Of a stretch of 64,000 nucleotides of DNA, positions 16,547 to 25,485 are shown in pieces; positions within the stretch are counted from its first letter, which is position 1; each line of letters begins with the position of its first letter. The stretch comes from an uncultured bacterium (lineage in GTDB: Bacteria; Vulcanimicrobiota; Xenobia; Xenobiales; Xenobiaceae), in NCBI GenBank assembly GCA_934621605.1, contig CAKTUZ010000007.1:1-64000 (forward strand), in the 5' to 3' direction. The translations under genes were made by a program, and so were the position numbers. The notes beneath the pieces are model-generated. The model was not told the DNA's origin. It saw nothing but the letters and a program-made list of their open reading frames with translations, and searched no databases.

Positions 16547-16565
16547 TATTGTATAAAATACAATA
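16547..16565. promoter_or_regulatory. AT-rich inverted repeat, possible operator
   Basis: TATTGTAT and ATACAATA are perfect 8-bp arms separated by AAA. Such sites often bind dimeric repressors. Nothing nearby identifies the regulator. Confidence 0.3.
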
Positions 16566-16879
16566 TTGCATTATTTTCCCCCAACTATGCCGACAGAATG
16601 TGTGTATTATATTTTCAGTCCAGCTAGCCACTATATGAAAGCAATAATATATCGACGCCTTTTTTGCAATAGAGTCACTTCGATCTATAAGTACCGTTTT
16701 GATGAATAACGGGAATTGAAACCTGTCTTTGAAAAAGGGCTATAAAAGACAGGAAGCTTGGCTTTTCAACTGATCCCCTATAAAAGCCAAGTAATTCATC
16801 GACAAGAAAAAAAAGACTGCGAACACAACACTCGTCTAGGTCGATTTCTCTAACCATTCTCAGTAAGAATCTTCCCAAA

Positions 16880-17153
16880 AGATATGTTTTGCATATCTGA
16901 CGAGGGTGAAGAAGCTATTGGCACCTTCTTCACAAGAGGCTATCCGAGACTGCCATTTCCCCACTCGGCAGTCCATAAAGCGTAATTTCCAAGCTCGGCT
17001 ATTCGGCTTTGTAAGTAGATAGCGAGGATTTTACGACTCTCACAGCTGCGAAAAGTGCTTGACTGAGAGAAGCGCTTTTCAAACTTCAAGCCAATCACTT
17101 TGTTTGAAGTAGGCATGGTATAAGGCGTCCCGTCCGAGCCGGGGACGTCTTAT
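16880..17153. other. Run of five or more consecutive hairpins
   Basis: Arms: AGATATG 16880-16886 with 16892-16898; GTGAAGAAG 16906-16914 with 16925-16933; GACTGCC 16948-16954 with 16967-16973; GAAAAGTGCTT 17050-17060 with 17070-17080; ACTTCAA 17083-17089 with 17104-17110; ATAAGGCGTCCC 17120-17131 with 17142-17153. The last one overlaps the stop codon of the MBL-fold gene and may act as its transcription end. So many good stems in 275 nt suggest a folded RNA. Confidence 0.4.
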
Positions 17154-18232
17154 ATCATTTGGCGATATTGTTCCAATACCATAAATACCGCCAAATGATG
17201 AGCTCTTTGATAAAATAAATCAGAGCAATTTTGTCCAGTTTGCCTAGCCAAGTGCTCAATATCTATATGACAGCATTTTTCCCAAGCTACCAATTGCTCT
17301 AGAAGCGGCTGCTTAGTCAGATTTTCCGCTTTATTCCAAACATCTTCATTATTTAATAATGTGCTTAAAAGATTTCTATTTTGGCTTAGCCAAAAGCTAC
17401 ATTTCTTTTTAAGTGAAGCTGAAGTATGGCCAAGGTAATTTTTGACTATTTGTTTATAATAATTGTCATTAGCTTGCAAAAGCTCAGGCTTACCAATTGT
17501 CCAAGCTCCAGCTCCAATACCATTCGACCAAGCCAAATGATGAGAGGGCCAAATTTGTTCGGCTGGCAAAGCCAATAAACGCTTAAAATTTGTCAGTTGT
17601 TCAGTTAAGCAACAATTACTTTTAGGAAAAGGCAATGGCCCTTCACAACTATCAGCGGCAAAGAGAATTTTTAATTGCGGCACCCAAACTGCCAGCTGAC
17701 CTTCCGAATGAGCAGAAAGCTTTATAAAACGAACTTCTAAGTTGCCTAAATAGATTATTTCACCGTCTGCCCACAAAAGATCCGGCAATTCAATGGAACT
17801 GGCGGCAAAATAAGCGCCATCGCTCCCTTTCTGACGATGTCCCACTTCTTTAAGACGCCGATCTTGACGCATAGCCAAAAAAGTTTCTAAAGAAGCACCA
17901 ATATGCAAACTTTCTCCCAACTTTTGTATAAAAGCCAGATTGGCCCAAGCATGATCCCAATCGCGATGCGTATTGAGTAAAAAATAATGCTGAGCTTTTA
18001 TACCGGCCTCGGCCAATAGTTTTAAAGCACAACGCAACATATAAGCGGCTAGGTGATTATCCCAACCGCTATCAATAAACAAAACCCTATCCCCGGCAGC
18101 CAAAACATAAGCTGCCATAAAACGGTCTAACAAAAAACCTCCCGCCCAAACAGTTTCATTTAAAGCCGAGTCCGAGGGAAGCTTGATAGAAAAATATTGA
18201 CAACGTTCCTGCAAATCCACAGCCTTTAACAT
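17150..18232 (-). CDS. MBL-fold metallohydrolase
   Basis: 360 residues. The N-terminal 220 are a metallo-beta-lactamase fold: THRDWDH at 88-94, then SAHSEGQ and the ILFAADSCEG strand that supply further metal ligands. The usual HxHxDH has Asp in place of the second His, so the metal site is altered or the enzyme uses another ligand. The C-terminal 140 residues are helical and unassigned. No signal peptide. It starts 9 nt after ftsQ, making it the last gene of the dcw run. The substrate is unknown; a role linked to the cell wall is only suggested by position. Confidence 0.75.
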   Translation of the reverse strand: MLKAVDLQERCQYFSIKLPSDSALNETVWAGGFLLDRFMAAYVLAAGDRVLFIDSGWDNHLAAYMLRCALKLLAEAGIKAQHYFLLNTHRDWDHAWANLAFIQKLGESLHIGASLETFLAMRQDRRLKEVGHRQKGSDGAYFAASSIELPDLLWADGEIIYLGNLEVRFIKLSAHSEGQLAVWVPQLKILFAADSCEGPLPFPKSNCCLTEQLTNFKRLLALPAEQIWPSHHLAWSNGIGAGAWTIGKPELLQANDNYYKQIVKNYLGHTSASLKKKCSFWLSQNRNLLSTLLNNEDVWNKAENLTKQPLLEQLVAWEKCCHIDIEHLARQTGQNCSDLFYQRAHHLAVFMVLEQYRQMI

Positions 18233-18241
18233 TAAACTACT

Positions 18242-19333
18242 TTATGGAATCGAAGGGGCTTCACCGGCATTAACTACACCCCCCCCTTCAAAATGAGGCA
18301 CATGCATGGACTCGCTCGGTGTCTCGCTGGCTCCTATATCTACACTTTGGGGATAAACGTCACCGCTATCGGAAGTAGTTTCGGAAATGCTCGGTTCAGC
18401 AGCGGGTTCATAAGTACGTACTGGAGATTGACTTTCCGGAGTAGGTTCAGATTGCTCAAGCTTAGCGGTATTATTATCTTGCCCATTATCAGAATTGCCT
18501 ACTTCGGACACAGACTCAGCGGTGCTGTCGAGTTGTGGGAGAGACGACTGCTCAGTCTGAGCATTAGTATTCTCTTCTTTAGTATTGCCCTCAGAAGAGG
18601 CAGCAGCTGTCGACTTATCAGGCTTATATTCTTTTATAAAAATATTATTAAAGCGAACATCGACGATATCCACTTTTTTTAGCTTCATCTTAAATTGATT
18701 GAGCAAAGTGCGAGCTATTTCCAGTTTAACATTAAAACTATCCAGAGTACCCAGTTTTATAAGAGTTTCATGATCTAAAAAATTGATATGAGCACTGACA
18801 CTTTGCACACTGTCTACAGAATAGAAGAGCGGCTTAATAGCGATAGTTTTTTCAAATTGAGGAGCAGCTTTAAGTACCACATTGATCAGGGCATTTTTCA
18901 TTCGACCGCGCCTAGGTACTTCAAAATCGACCTTGAGACGAGGGCATTCCAAACCAGGACGTTCCTCACCTAAGATATATCCCTCTTTGTCGACAATAAA
19001 CCAACGGTTGCGACTTTTTTCTGAATAAACCAATACCACAGGTTGACGCTCTTTTATTTTAATAACAGCTTGCCCGCTTCTTTCCAAAGAAACATTATTT
19101 TCCAAAATAGCCGGATCGCTCAGCGGATGTGCCCCACAATTGAGCCAAACAGCCCAATAAAGCAATCCCGGCTTATAAGGACACTCACTCTCCACCTCTT
19201 CAGTAGTAAAAAGAGCATTGCCCTCTACCCTAACATTAGAGATTTTAAACACAGGCGAAAGAAGAAATATACCCTGGGCCATACAGAAAAAAATTATCAA
19301 CAATACTCGCCGCAGTAAATGCATCGAATGCAC
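18242..19333 (-). CDS. ftsQ: FtsQ/DivIB-like division protein with acidic tail
   Basis: 363 residues: short cytoplasmic start, one membrane helix (about 7-27), then a POTRA domain beginning 'FKISNVRVEGNALFTTEEV' and a beta domain with 'VVLVYSEKSRNRWFIVDKEGYILGE', the pattern of FtsQ. It joins FtsL and FtsB in regulating FtsWI during septation. The last 120 residues or so are Ser/Thr/Glu/Pro-rich and disordered, absent in typical FtsQ (about 250-280). Its place right after murC in the dcw order backs the call. The gap to murC is about 110 nt. Confidence 0.82.
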   Translation of the reverse strand: MHSMHLLRRVLLIIFFCMAQGIFLLSPVFKISNVRVEGNALFTTEEVESECPYKPGLLYWAVWLNCGAHPLSDPAILENNVSLERSGQAVIKIKERQPVVLVYSEKSRNRWFIVDKEGYILGEERPGLECPRLKVDFEVPRRGRMKNALINVVLKAAPQFEKTIAIKPLFYSVDSVQSVSAHINFLDHETLIKLGTLDSFNVKLEIARTLLNQFKMKLKKVDIVDVRFNNIFIKEYKPDKSTAAASSEGNTKEENTNAQTEQSSLPQLDSTAESVSEVGNSDNGQDNNTAKLEQSEPTPESQSPVRTYEPAAEPSISETTSDSGDVYPQSVDIGASETPSESMHVPHFEGGGVVNAGEAPSIP

Positions 19334-19442
19334 GGTCTATTCCTCGTTCTTGTCAAATAGTTAGGGGTAAAGCCGGAACAAAAGAGGACAGCCGCCCTAG
19401 TACAAGGCAACCTGCCCTCAATCAAGCCGTCACAAACAGAAC

Positions 19443-20870
19443 TTAATCAGCACAGGGTTGAGACGGAGCGGTCAAAAACTCAGCACAGCGGGCAGCACAT
19501 TTATTAATGTCACCGGCGCCTAAAAAGATTACAATATCACCAGCACGACAATTCTTACTTATATAGTCTAAGATATCAGCTGCTGTAGGTACATAAACTA
19601 CATTGCGAGGAGCACCAAATTTGCGAACTCCTTCTACGATAGCTTCCGCGCTTACACCATCTATGGCCTTCTCACCGGCAGAGTAAACATCAGTTACTAA
19701 CAACACGTCGGCTTCGCCGAAAATAGTGCAGTATTCATCTTGGAAAAACTTGGTACGTGTATAACGATGGGGCTGAAAAACGGCTATAACCCGCTTGGCT
19801 TCGCCGGTATGAGCCGCTTTAATGGCGGCTTTAATCTTACTAGGATTATGGGCATAATCATCTACAATAGTAACACCGTCAAACTCTCCCAAAATCTGAA
19901 AACGACGCTGTACACCTCTGAAGCCGGCCATATAACGGGAAATATCTTCAAACTTTAAGCCAATCTCCAAGCCAATGGCTACCGTAGCCAAAGCATTTTG
20001 AATATTGTGCAAGCCAGGCACACGCAGGATAAGTTCGCCTAACTTTTGACCATTACGCACTACAATACAGCGAGAGGCATAGTCGGCAAAGCTAATATCC
20101 ACAGCATGAATTTCGTTATCCTGACCCAAACCGTAAGTAATAACTTTACGCTTCACTCTGGGAATCAGAGAACGCACTCCTTCATGATCGCCACACATAA
20201 CCACAAAGCCGTCTTCGGCCACGCGGTGAGCAAATTGCAAAAAGAGCTCTTCCACACGTTGACCGGTTTTTTGATGATCATAACCACAATCGCAATAGGC
20301 TTCAGTAGATAAGTTTACATCAGGATCGATACTGGTTATGACGGCAGCATATGGAGAAAGATCGACGAAGGAAGCGTCCGATTCATCAGCCTCAGCCACT
20401 AAATAACTACCATTCCCCAATTTGGCGTTAGAGCCTAAATCATTCAGCTCGCCGCCCACAACTACAGTGGGATGCAAATTGGCACTTTCTAACATTGTAG
20501 CAATCATAGAAGTAGTGGTAGTTTTGCCATGAGTACCGGCCACGGCTATACCTTTAGTAGGCTTCATAAGCAAACTGAGCATATGACCGCGTTGCACAAT
20601 CAAAATATTACGTTTTTTAGCTTCTATAACTTCCGGATTGTCAACTGGTACGGCAGAAGAAACTACTAAAACATCAGTATCGACAGGTACGTTAGCCGCA
20701 CTGTGACCACAAAAGATTTGCGCTCCCAGCTCCTCTAAGCGCTGGGTAATGCGTGAGCTCTTCAAGTCGGAACCAGAAACGCTATGTCCCATCTGCAGCA
20801 AAATACGAGCGATACCGCTCATACCAATTCCCCCAATACCAACAAAATGGGCATGTTTAAAGTCCAACAT
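19443..20870 (-). CDS. murC: UDP-N-acetylmuramate-L-alanine ligase
   Basis: Adds L-Ala to UDP-MurNAc, the first step of peptide stem synthesis. The N-terminus has the Rossmann start HFVGIGGIGMSGIA, and the ATP loop is GTHGKTTT; the Mur central and C-terminal domains follow over the expected length (about 475). I choose the ATG at 20870 (MLDFKHAHF) because AAAGG lies 7 nt upstream; an ATG five codons earlier has no ribosome site. It lies between murG and ftsQ as in many dcw clusters. Confidence 0.95.
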   Translation of the reverse strand: MLDFKHAHFVGIGGIGMSGIARILLQMGHSVSGSDLKSSRITQRLEELGAQIFCGHSAANVPVDTDVLVVSSAVPVDNPEVIEAKKRNILIVQRGHMLSLLMKPTKGIAVAGTHGKTTTTSMIATMLESANLHPTVVVGGELNDLGSNAKLGNGSYLVAEADESDASFVDLSPYAAVITSIDPDVNLSTEAYCDCGYDHQKTGQRVEELFLQFAHRVAEDGFVVMCGDHEGVRSLIPRVKRKVITYGLGQDNEIHAVDISFADYASRCIVVRNGQKLGELILRVPGLHNIQNALATVAIGLEIGLKFEDISRYMAGFRGVQRRFQILGEFDGVTIVDDYAHNPSKIKAAIKAAHTGEAKRVIAVFQPHRYTRTKFFQDEYCTIFGEADVLLVTDVYSAGEKAIDGVSAEAIVEGVRKFGAPRNVVYVPTAADILDYISKNCRAGDIVIFLGAGDINKCAARCAEFLTAPSQPCAD

Positions 20871-20990
20871 GACGTTACCTTTCATTCTAACGAGAATTTT
20901 GAAGCCTTCGGTAAGTAGTTATTGATAGATCAAACCGAAGGCTGAAGCCAGAGAGGCAGGCAAACAACTCAATATAACAAATTGCTCACC

Positions 20991-22430
20991 TTAATGAGCG
21001 CTCTTAGCGTCTCTCTTTAACAAAGCTTTAGTTTTGTCTTTATAGACAACTTCAAAAATTTGAGTTATTACAGCTTGAGTGGCTTCGGGACGTCCCAAAG
21101 CTGCAGAAGAATGAGCCATAGCTGCCAATTTTTCCTTATCCTCCAAAAGGCCCACCAAACTATCGGTCAATTCTGATTCAACTTGCTTATCCAGAATTAC
21201 CTGAGCCGCTCCGTTATTTTCCAATATTCTGGCATTGGCTTCCTGATGATTTTCGGCCGCATAAGGATAAGGCACTAAAATAGAAGGTAAGCCGCGAGCG
21301 GTAATTTCCGCTAAAGTAGTCGCTCCGGAGCGACAGACTATCAAATCGGCAGCAGCATATAAAGAAGCCATATCGTCCGTATAAGCCAAAGGACGATAAT
21401 CTATACTATGTCCGCTCACCAAATCACCGCTACGAGCACTTACCTCGTCAATATGTTTGGGACCAGTAAGATGAATTAAAGTCAACTCACGATCTACCAA
21501 GGACGGCAAAGCAGCTAAGATGGCGCTATTTAAACTGGAAGCGCCCTGACTTCCACCCATAACAACTACACATCTACGCTCAGCGGGAATTTGTAAAGTC
21601 TGCCTGGCTTCAGCCCTTCTTTTAAGCAAAATAGAAACACGCACCGGATTGCCGGTCAAAACAGCTTTTGAAGCTACCGCAGCACCATAATTTCCCGGTA
21701 AAGACAAACAAACTTTTTTTGCCAAATAAGAGATAAACTTAGCCGACTTACCCAAAAATGCATTCTGTTCCATAAGCAAAATGGGGATATCCAAACAGGC
21801 AGCAGCCAAAGCTACCGGAGCACAAACATAACCTCCAGAAGCGACCACAATATCGGGCTTAAAGATCAAAAGATGATACAAACTTTCCAAAAAACCCAAA
21901 CCAGTCTTCCCTACAGCCAAAAGCTTATCAAAAAAACCGCCATTGAGCCCCTGAGCGTGAATATTTTTGAGAGTATAGCCAAGCCGCCCCACAATTTCAC
22001 GCCCTACACCATGATAAGAATCGAAAAACAAAGTTTGCACACCGTTCTGCCGCAATACTTCAGCCACAGCCAAAGCGGGATACAAATGACCGCCAGTTCC
22101 TCCTCCGGCAAAAGCTACCTTCAGAGGTTGCTTTCCCATAATCACTTGAGCGGGAGGAGGCAACAAAAGGCCTCTATTCAAAAGTAAGGACTGCCCCTGA
22201 GCTTGAACGCTGAACGGCGAAGCACCCACCAGCGAAGCTACGACAGGTTGACCGGGCTCAGCAGCTTTCTTTTGTTCCCCCAAAACCTCAGAAGCGGAGT
22301 TGGAAGCTTTACGCTTTCCAAAAGCTTTGGCTATAGCTTTAGCAACTTCTGGAGAAACTTCTCTTAAAGGACGAGCGGCAGAACGCTGCGTCTGTCCATT
22401 GTAAATCTGGCTCTGATTCTCTTCTGGCAA
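20991..22430 (-). CDS. murG: UDP-GlcNAc transferase making lipid II, N-terminally extended
   Basis: MurG adds GlcNAc to lipid I at the inner face of the membrane to make lipid II. The glycine-rich GGGTGGHLYPAL loop, the GGSQGASSLN motif of the second domain and the UDP-GlcNAc signature near 'RSGATTLAEI' are all present. The open frame gives 479 residues, about 97 more than normal at the N-terminus (Ala/Ser/Lys-rich, disordered). The extended form would start at a TTG 8 nt behind CAGGGGTG; the ATG just before KQPLKVAFAGGG has no ribosome site. I therefore keep the long form, with some doubt. Confidence 0.93.
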   Translation of the reverse strand: MPEENQSQIYNGQTQRSAARPLREVSPEVAKAIAKAFGKRKASNSASEVLGEQKKAAEPGQPVVASLVGASPFSVQAQGQSLLLNRGLLLPPPAQVIMGKQPLKVAFAGGGTGGHLYPALAVAEVLRQNGVQTLFFDSYHGVGREIVGRLGYTLKNIHAQGLNGGFFDKLLAVGKTGLGFLESLYHLLIFKPDIVVASGGYVCAPVALAAACLDIPILLMEQNAFLGKSAKFISYLAKKVCLSLPGNYGAAVASKAVLTGNPVRVSILLKRRAEARQTLQIPAERRCVVVMGGSQGASSLNSAILAALPSLVDRELTLIHLTGPKHIDEVSARSGDLVSGHSIDYRPLAYTDDMASLYAAADLIVCRSGATTLAEITARGLPSILVPYPYAAENHQEANARILENNGAAQVILDKQVESELTDSLVGLLEDKEKLAAMAHSSAALGRPEATQAVITQIFEVVYKDKTKALLKRDAKSAH

Positions 22431-22531
22431 AATGAATACACCCCTGAAAAAACTTGCCGCTTACTATTGGTCAAACTAACTGCGACTTCCTGGCGAGACA
22501 AGCCTATTTAAACTTTTTATAGGTAGGTATC

Positions 22532-24016
22532 TTAACCAGATTGCCGACCTTGAGAACTATCCTCATCACCATTATCCGCAGCGGAGGTCTCAGAAATAGA
22601 AGACCAGCCAGTATTGATAGCCGGGCGAGGCAATTTAGATTCTACTCTCACACGACTGCCAGCGACAACAGTTTCCCATTCGTTACTGCTAATCGGAGTG
22701 ACACAAACTTGTTGATCAGAGGAAGAGAGTGTGGCTCCCTCACGCGGTATCTTACGTTTTTTGGGCTGAATAATCTCTTGCTTGGGAGTATTTTCGACAT
22801 ATCGAGAAATATTGAGTAATATTCCCATAGAGAGTAAAGTTATTATGAGCGAACTTCCGCCGGCTGAAATAAAAGGCAGAGGCAAACCTTTATTGGGAAG
22901 CAACCCTGTCACCACTCCCATGTTAAACAAAGCTTGACCCATTACCTGAACGGCAATTCCAAAAGTAACCATCGATTTGTAAGGATCTTTACAATCGGAA
23001 GCAATACGCAAACAACAGCTTATTAAACAAACAAACAAGATCAATAAGCCAAACGTACCTACAAAGCCCAGCTCTTCACAAATAATGGCATAAATAAAGT
23101 CGCAGTGCATTTCTGGCAAAAAATCGAATTTTTGACGCGAGAAAGGCACACCGACTCCCCAAAAACCGCCGGAACCTATAGCAATAAACGAATTTACCGC
23201 CTGATATCCACCCTCTTGCTGATAAGCGAACGGATCAAGCCAATAAGCAATACGCGACATACGATAAGACTCTTTTAGAAGCAGAGCCACCCCTCCCAGG
23301 CAACCGCCTAAAAAGGTCATAGTCATAAGTTCCAAAGCGGTGCCGGCTACAAAAATCATAATGGCAATAGTAGCCACAATTACAATGACTGTGCCTAAAT
23401 CTTTACCATACTCAATTAGAAAAAGCACAATAGCACTGACAAGCAAAGGGAGCCAAAGTACCTTCAAACTTTCAAGTGCTCCCCTACACTGGGCTTTAAA
23501 CCAATCCTTACTAAAAACGTACAACCATGCACTTTTCTCCCGATTGCCGTTCTTCGCTTTAGCGACAGTTGTCTGAGCTCGACTAACTTCCATAATTTTT
23601 TTACGATTACTTACTAAATACTCGGCCCAAAGCAAGATCATCGACAACTTGGCCAATTCGCCAGGCTGGAAACGAAAACCGCCTATACTTATCCAGCGAT
23701 GCACATTATTAACCGGAGCACTGCACAAAACCCAAACCAACAATATACCTGTCACCACTACCAATGGCCAAGTAAATTTCCCGCGCAGCTCACTAATGTC
23801 GGGGCCTTTATAAACAACAAACATCAACACCAATCCTACAGCCATGAAAAGAAGTTGGCGCACAAAGAAATGGAGCGAATTATGTTCATACTCAGCCGAC
23901 ATAGCTCCCAACCCCAAAGAGGCCGAAAGCATAACCAAAAGCCCAAAACCGACCAAAGTGAGAATAATAGTCAGAATTGTACCAGTCAGCGGTTTATTAA
24001 AATAATCAAATTTCAA
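22532..24016 (-). CDS. ftsW: FtsW, SEDS peptidoglycan polymerase
   Basis: 494-residue SEDS-family membrane protein with about ten helices. It polymerises lipid II at the septum with its partner FtsI, encoded upstream in the same cluster. Family motifs include 'VHRWISIGGFRFQPGELAKL', the YGKDLGT loop and 'GLPLPFISAGGSS' near the end. A charged insertion of about 40 residues follows the fourth helix (KIMEVSRAQTTVAKAK...), and a cytoplasmic tail of about 75 residues follows the last helix. Both are unusual. Position between murD and murG is canonical. Confidence 0.94.
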   Translation of the reverse strand: MKFDYFNKPLTGTILTIILTLVGFGLLVMLSASLGLGAMSAEYEHNSLHFFVRQLLFMAVGLVLMFVVYKGPDISELRGKFTWPLVVVTGILLVWVLCSAPVNNVHRWISIGGFRFQPGELAKLSMILLWAEYLVSNRKKIMEVSRAQTTVAKAKNGNREKSAWLYVFSKDWFKAQCRGALESLKVLWLPLLVSAIVLFLIEYGKDLGTVIVIVATIAIMIFVAGTALELMTMTFLGGCLGGVALLLKESYRMSRIAYWLDPFAYQQEGGYQAVNSFIAIGSGGFWGVGVPFSRQKFDFLPEMHCDFIYAIICEELGFVGTFGLLILFVCLISCCLRIASDCKDPYKSMVTFGIAVQVMGQALFNMGVVTGLLPNKGLPLPFISAGGSSLIITLLSMGILLNISRYVENTPKQEIIQPKKRKIPREGATLSSSDQQVCVTPISSNEWETVVAGSRVRVESKLPRPAINTGWSSISETSAADNGDEDSSQGRQSG

Positions 24017-24051
24017 TTATATGCAACCTCCGGCCTTTTTCGTCGGGTGCC

Positions 24052-25485
24052 TTACTTAATATTAAGTGCATACTCGGCAAAGAGCTTGCCTCGCTCTTCG
24101 GCATTGCGGAACATATCAAAACTGGAACAAGCCGGAGACAAAAGTACAGTTCCACCACTTTCTTTTACTTTAGTCCATCCCAATTGAACCGCTTCTTCCA
24201 AAGTAGAAGCCCGGAAAATAGGCAGAGAGCCGAATTGTAAAACTGATTTTTCCAATCTGTCGGCAGCTTCTCCAATAAGAACCAAATAATCACAGCATTC
24301 AACAATCGCTTTACCTAAAGGAGAAAAATCGAAACCTTTGTCTTTACCTCCGGCAATAAGCACCAAAGGACCGCTCTTAAAAGCTTCTACAGCAGCAATT
24401 ACTGAACTGGTATTGGTCGCCTTGGAGTCATCTATAAAACGTACTCCCTTATAGTTGCGAACTTCTTCCATACGATAATGCAAAGGCTTGTGAGCTTCAA
24501 AAGCACGACGAATAGTATCCTGATCAATATGGAGAAAACGCGCTACAGCAGCAGCAGCCAGAGCATTGGCTAAATTGTGAGGCCCGGGTAACCCCAGATA
24601 CTCATCTTTGTTCCATTCGACCACCTGTTCGGCACAAGCTTCATTGCGATACCAAATCCACCCCTTTTCATACCAGGTACCTTTAGCCACAGGATGATTG
24701 ACCGAAAAAGTCATAACCTGAGGACAAGCCGGTACTTCAGGAGCAGGATAAGCAGGCAACCAGGCTGGCAATTGGCCTTCACGCAAAAGATGAGCCATAC
24801 GTACAGCCTCAGGATCGTCGTCGCTAAAAACAGCCAAATCCTTAGGCCCCATATGAGTAAAAAGGCGAGCTTTGGCTGCGAAGTACTCTTCTAAGTTGGG
24901 ATGACGATCTAAATGATCGGGCGTTACGTTAGTAAGTATACCGATATGAGGACAGAATTTATCGACACTTTCTAATTGAAAGCTAGATATTTCGGCAGTG
25001 ACAAAACCGTCAGAACGAGCCTTATCAACTTCGGCCACCAATGGATTACCAATATTGCCAGCCAAAACGGAACGCTCGCCCAACATACTATCGATTAAAG
25101 TAACTGTAGTCGATTTGCCGTTGGTACCGGTTACGGCAATAAAAGGAGCTGGAGAGATACTCCAAGCAATTTCTACCTCACCAAGCACTTTTATACCTGA
25201 TGAGAGTGCTTTTTCAATTAGAGGACTATGGATAGATACACCGGGACTAATAACAATAATATCACTCTTAAGCACACGCTCAGAATGACCGCCGCATTCG
25301 CATTCCACAGGAAGCCTATTCAAAGCTTCTAGAGCCTCAGTTAATTGCTCGGCTTTTCTGGTATCGCTAACCAAAACATGAGCACCGCGTTGACTGAGCA
25401 CCGAAGCCAAGGCAAGACCACTTTTACCCATACCTAAGACAGCGATTTTCTTATCTTTATAATTATGAATGACCTTGGAACTCAT
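24052..25485 (-). CDS. murD: UDP-MurNAc-L-Ala-D-glutamate ligase
   Basis: Adds D-Glu to UDP-MurNAc-L-Ala. The N-terminal Rossmann GMGKSGLA, ATP loop GTNGKSTT and the HYRMEEV segment are typical. I start it at the ATG at 25485: GGGAGG lies 7 nt before it, and the A of its ATG is the last base of the mraY stop (TAATG), a classic translational coupling. A TTG six codons earlier is an alternative but buries the ribosome site. Confidence 0.95.
   Translation of the reverse strand: MSSKVIHNYKDKKIAVLGMGKSGLALASVLSQRGAHVLVSDTRKAEQLTEALEALNRLPVECECGGHSERVLKSDIIVISPGVSIHSPLIEKALSSGIKVLGEVEIAWSISPAPFIAVTGTNGKSTTVTLIDSMLGERSVLAGNIGNPLVAEVDKARSDGFVTAEISSFQLESVDKFCPHIGILTNVTPDHLDRHPNLEEYFAAKARLFTHMGPKDLAVFSDDDPEAVRMAHLLREGQLPAWLPAYPAPEVPACPQVMTFSVNHPVAKGTWYEKGWIWYRNEACAEQVVEWNKDEYLGLPGPHNLANALAAAAVARFLHIDQDTIRRAFEAHKPLHYRMEEVRNYKGVRFIDDSKATNTSSVIAAVEAFKSGPLVLIAGGKDKGFDFSPLGKAIVECCDYLVLIGEAADRLEKSVLQFGSLPIFRASTLEEAVQLGWTKVKESGGTVLLSPACSSFDMFRNAEERGKLFAEYALNIK

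Larger units (their letters stand above)
15877..17149. other. 1.27-kb stretch without protein genes, rich in hairpins
   Basis: No open frame here has a ribosome site or recognisable product. It does hold a near-consensus promoter (15887-15915), several strong hairpins (15924-16052, 16168-16217, 16378-16438, and a run from 16880 to 17153) and an AT-rich inverted repeat (16547-16565). No tRNA, tmRNA, SRP RNA or RNase P RNA signature was recognised. It most likely encodes one or more non-coding RNAs between the lipoprotein gene and the end of the dcw operon. Confidence 0.5.
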
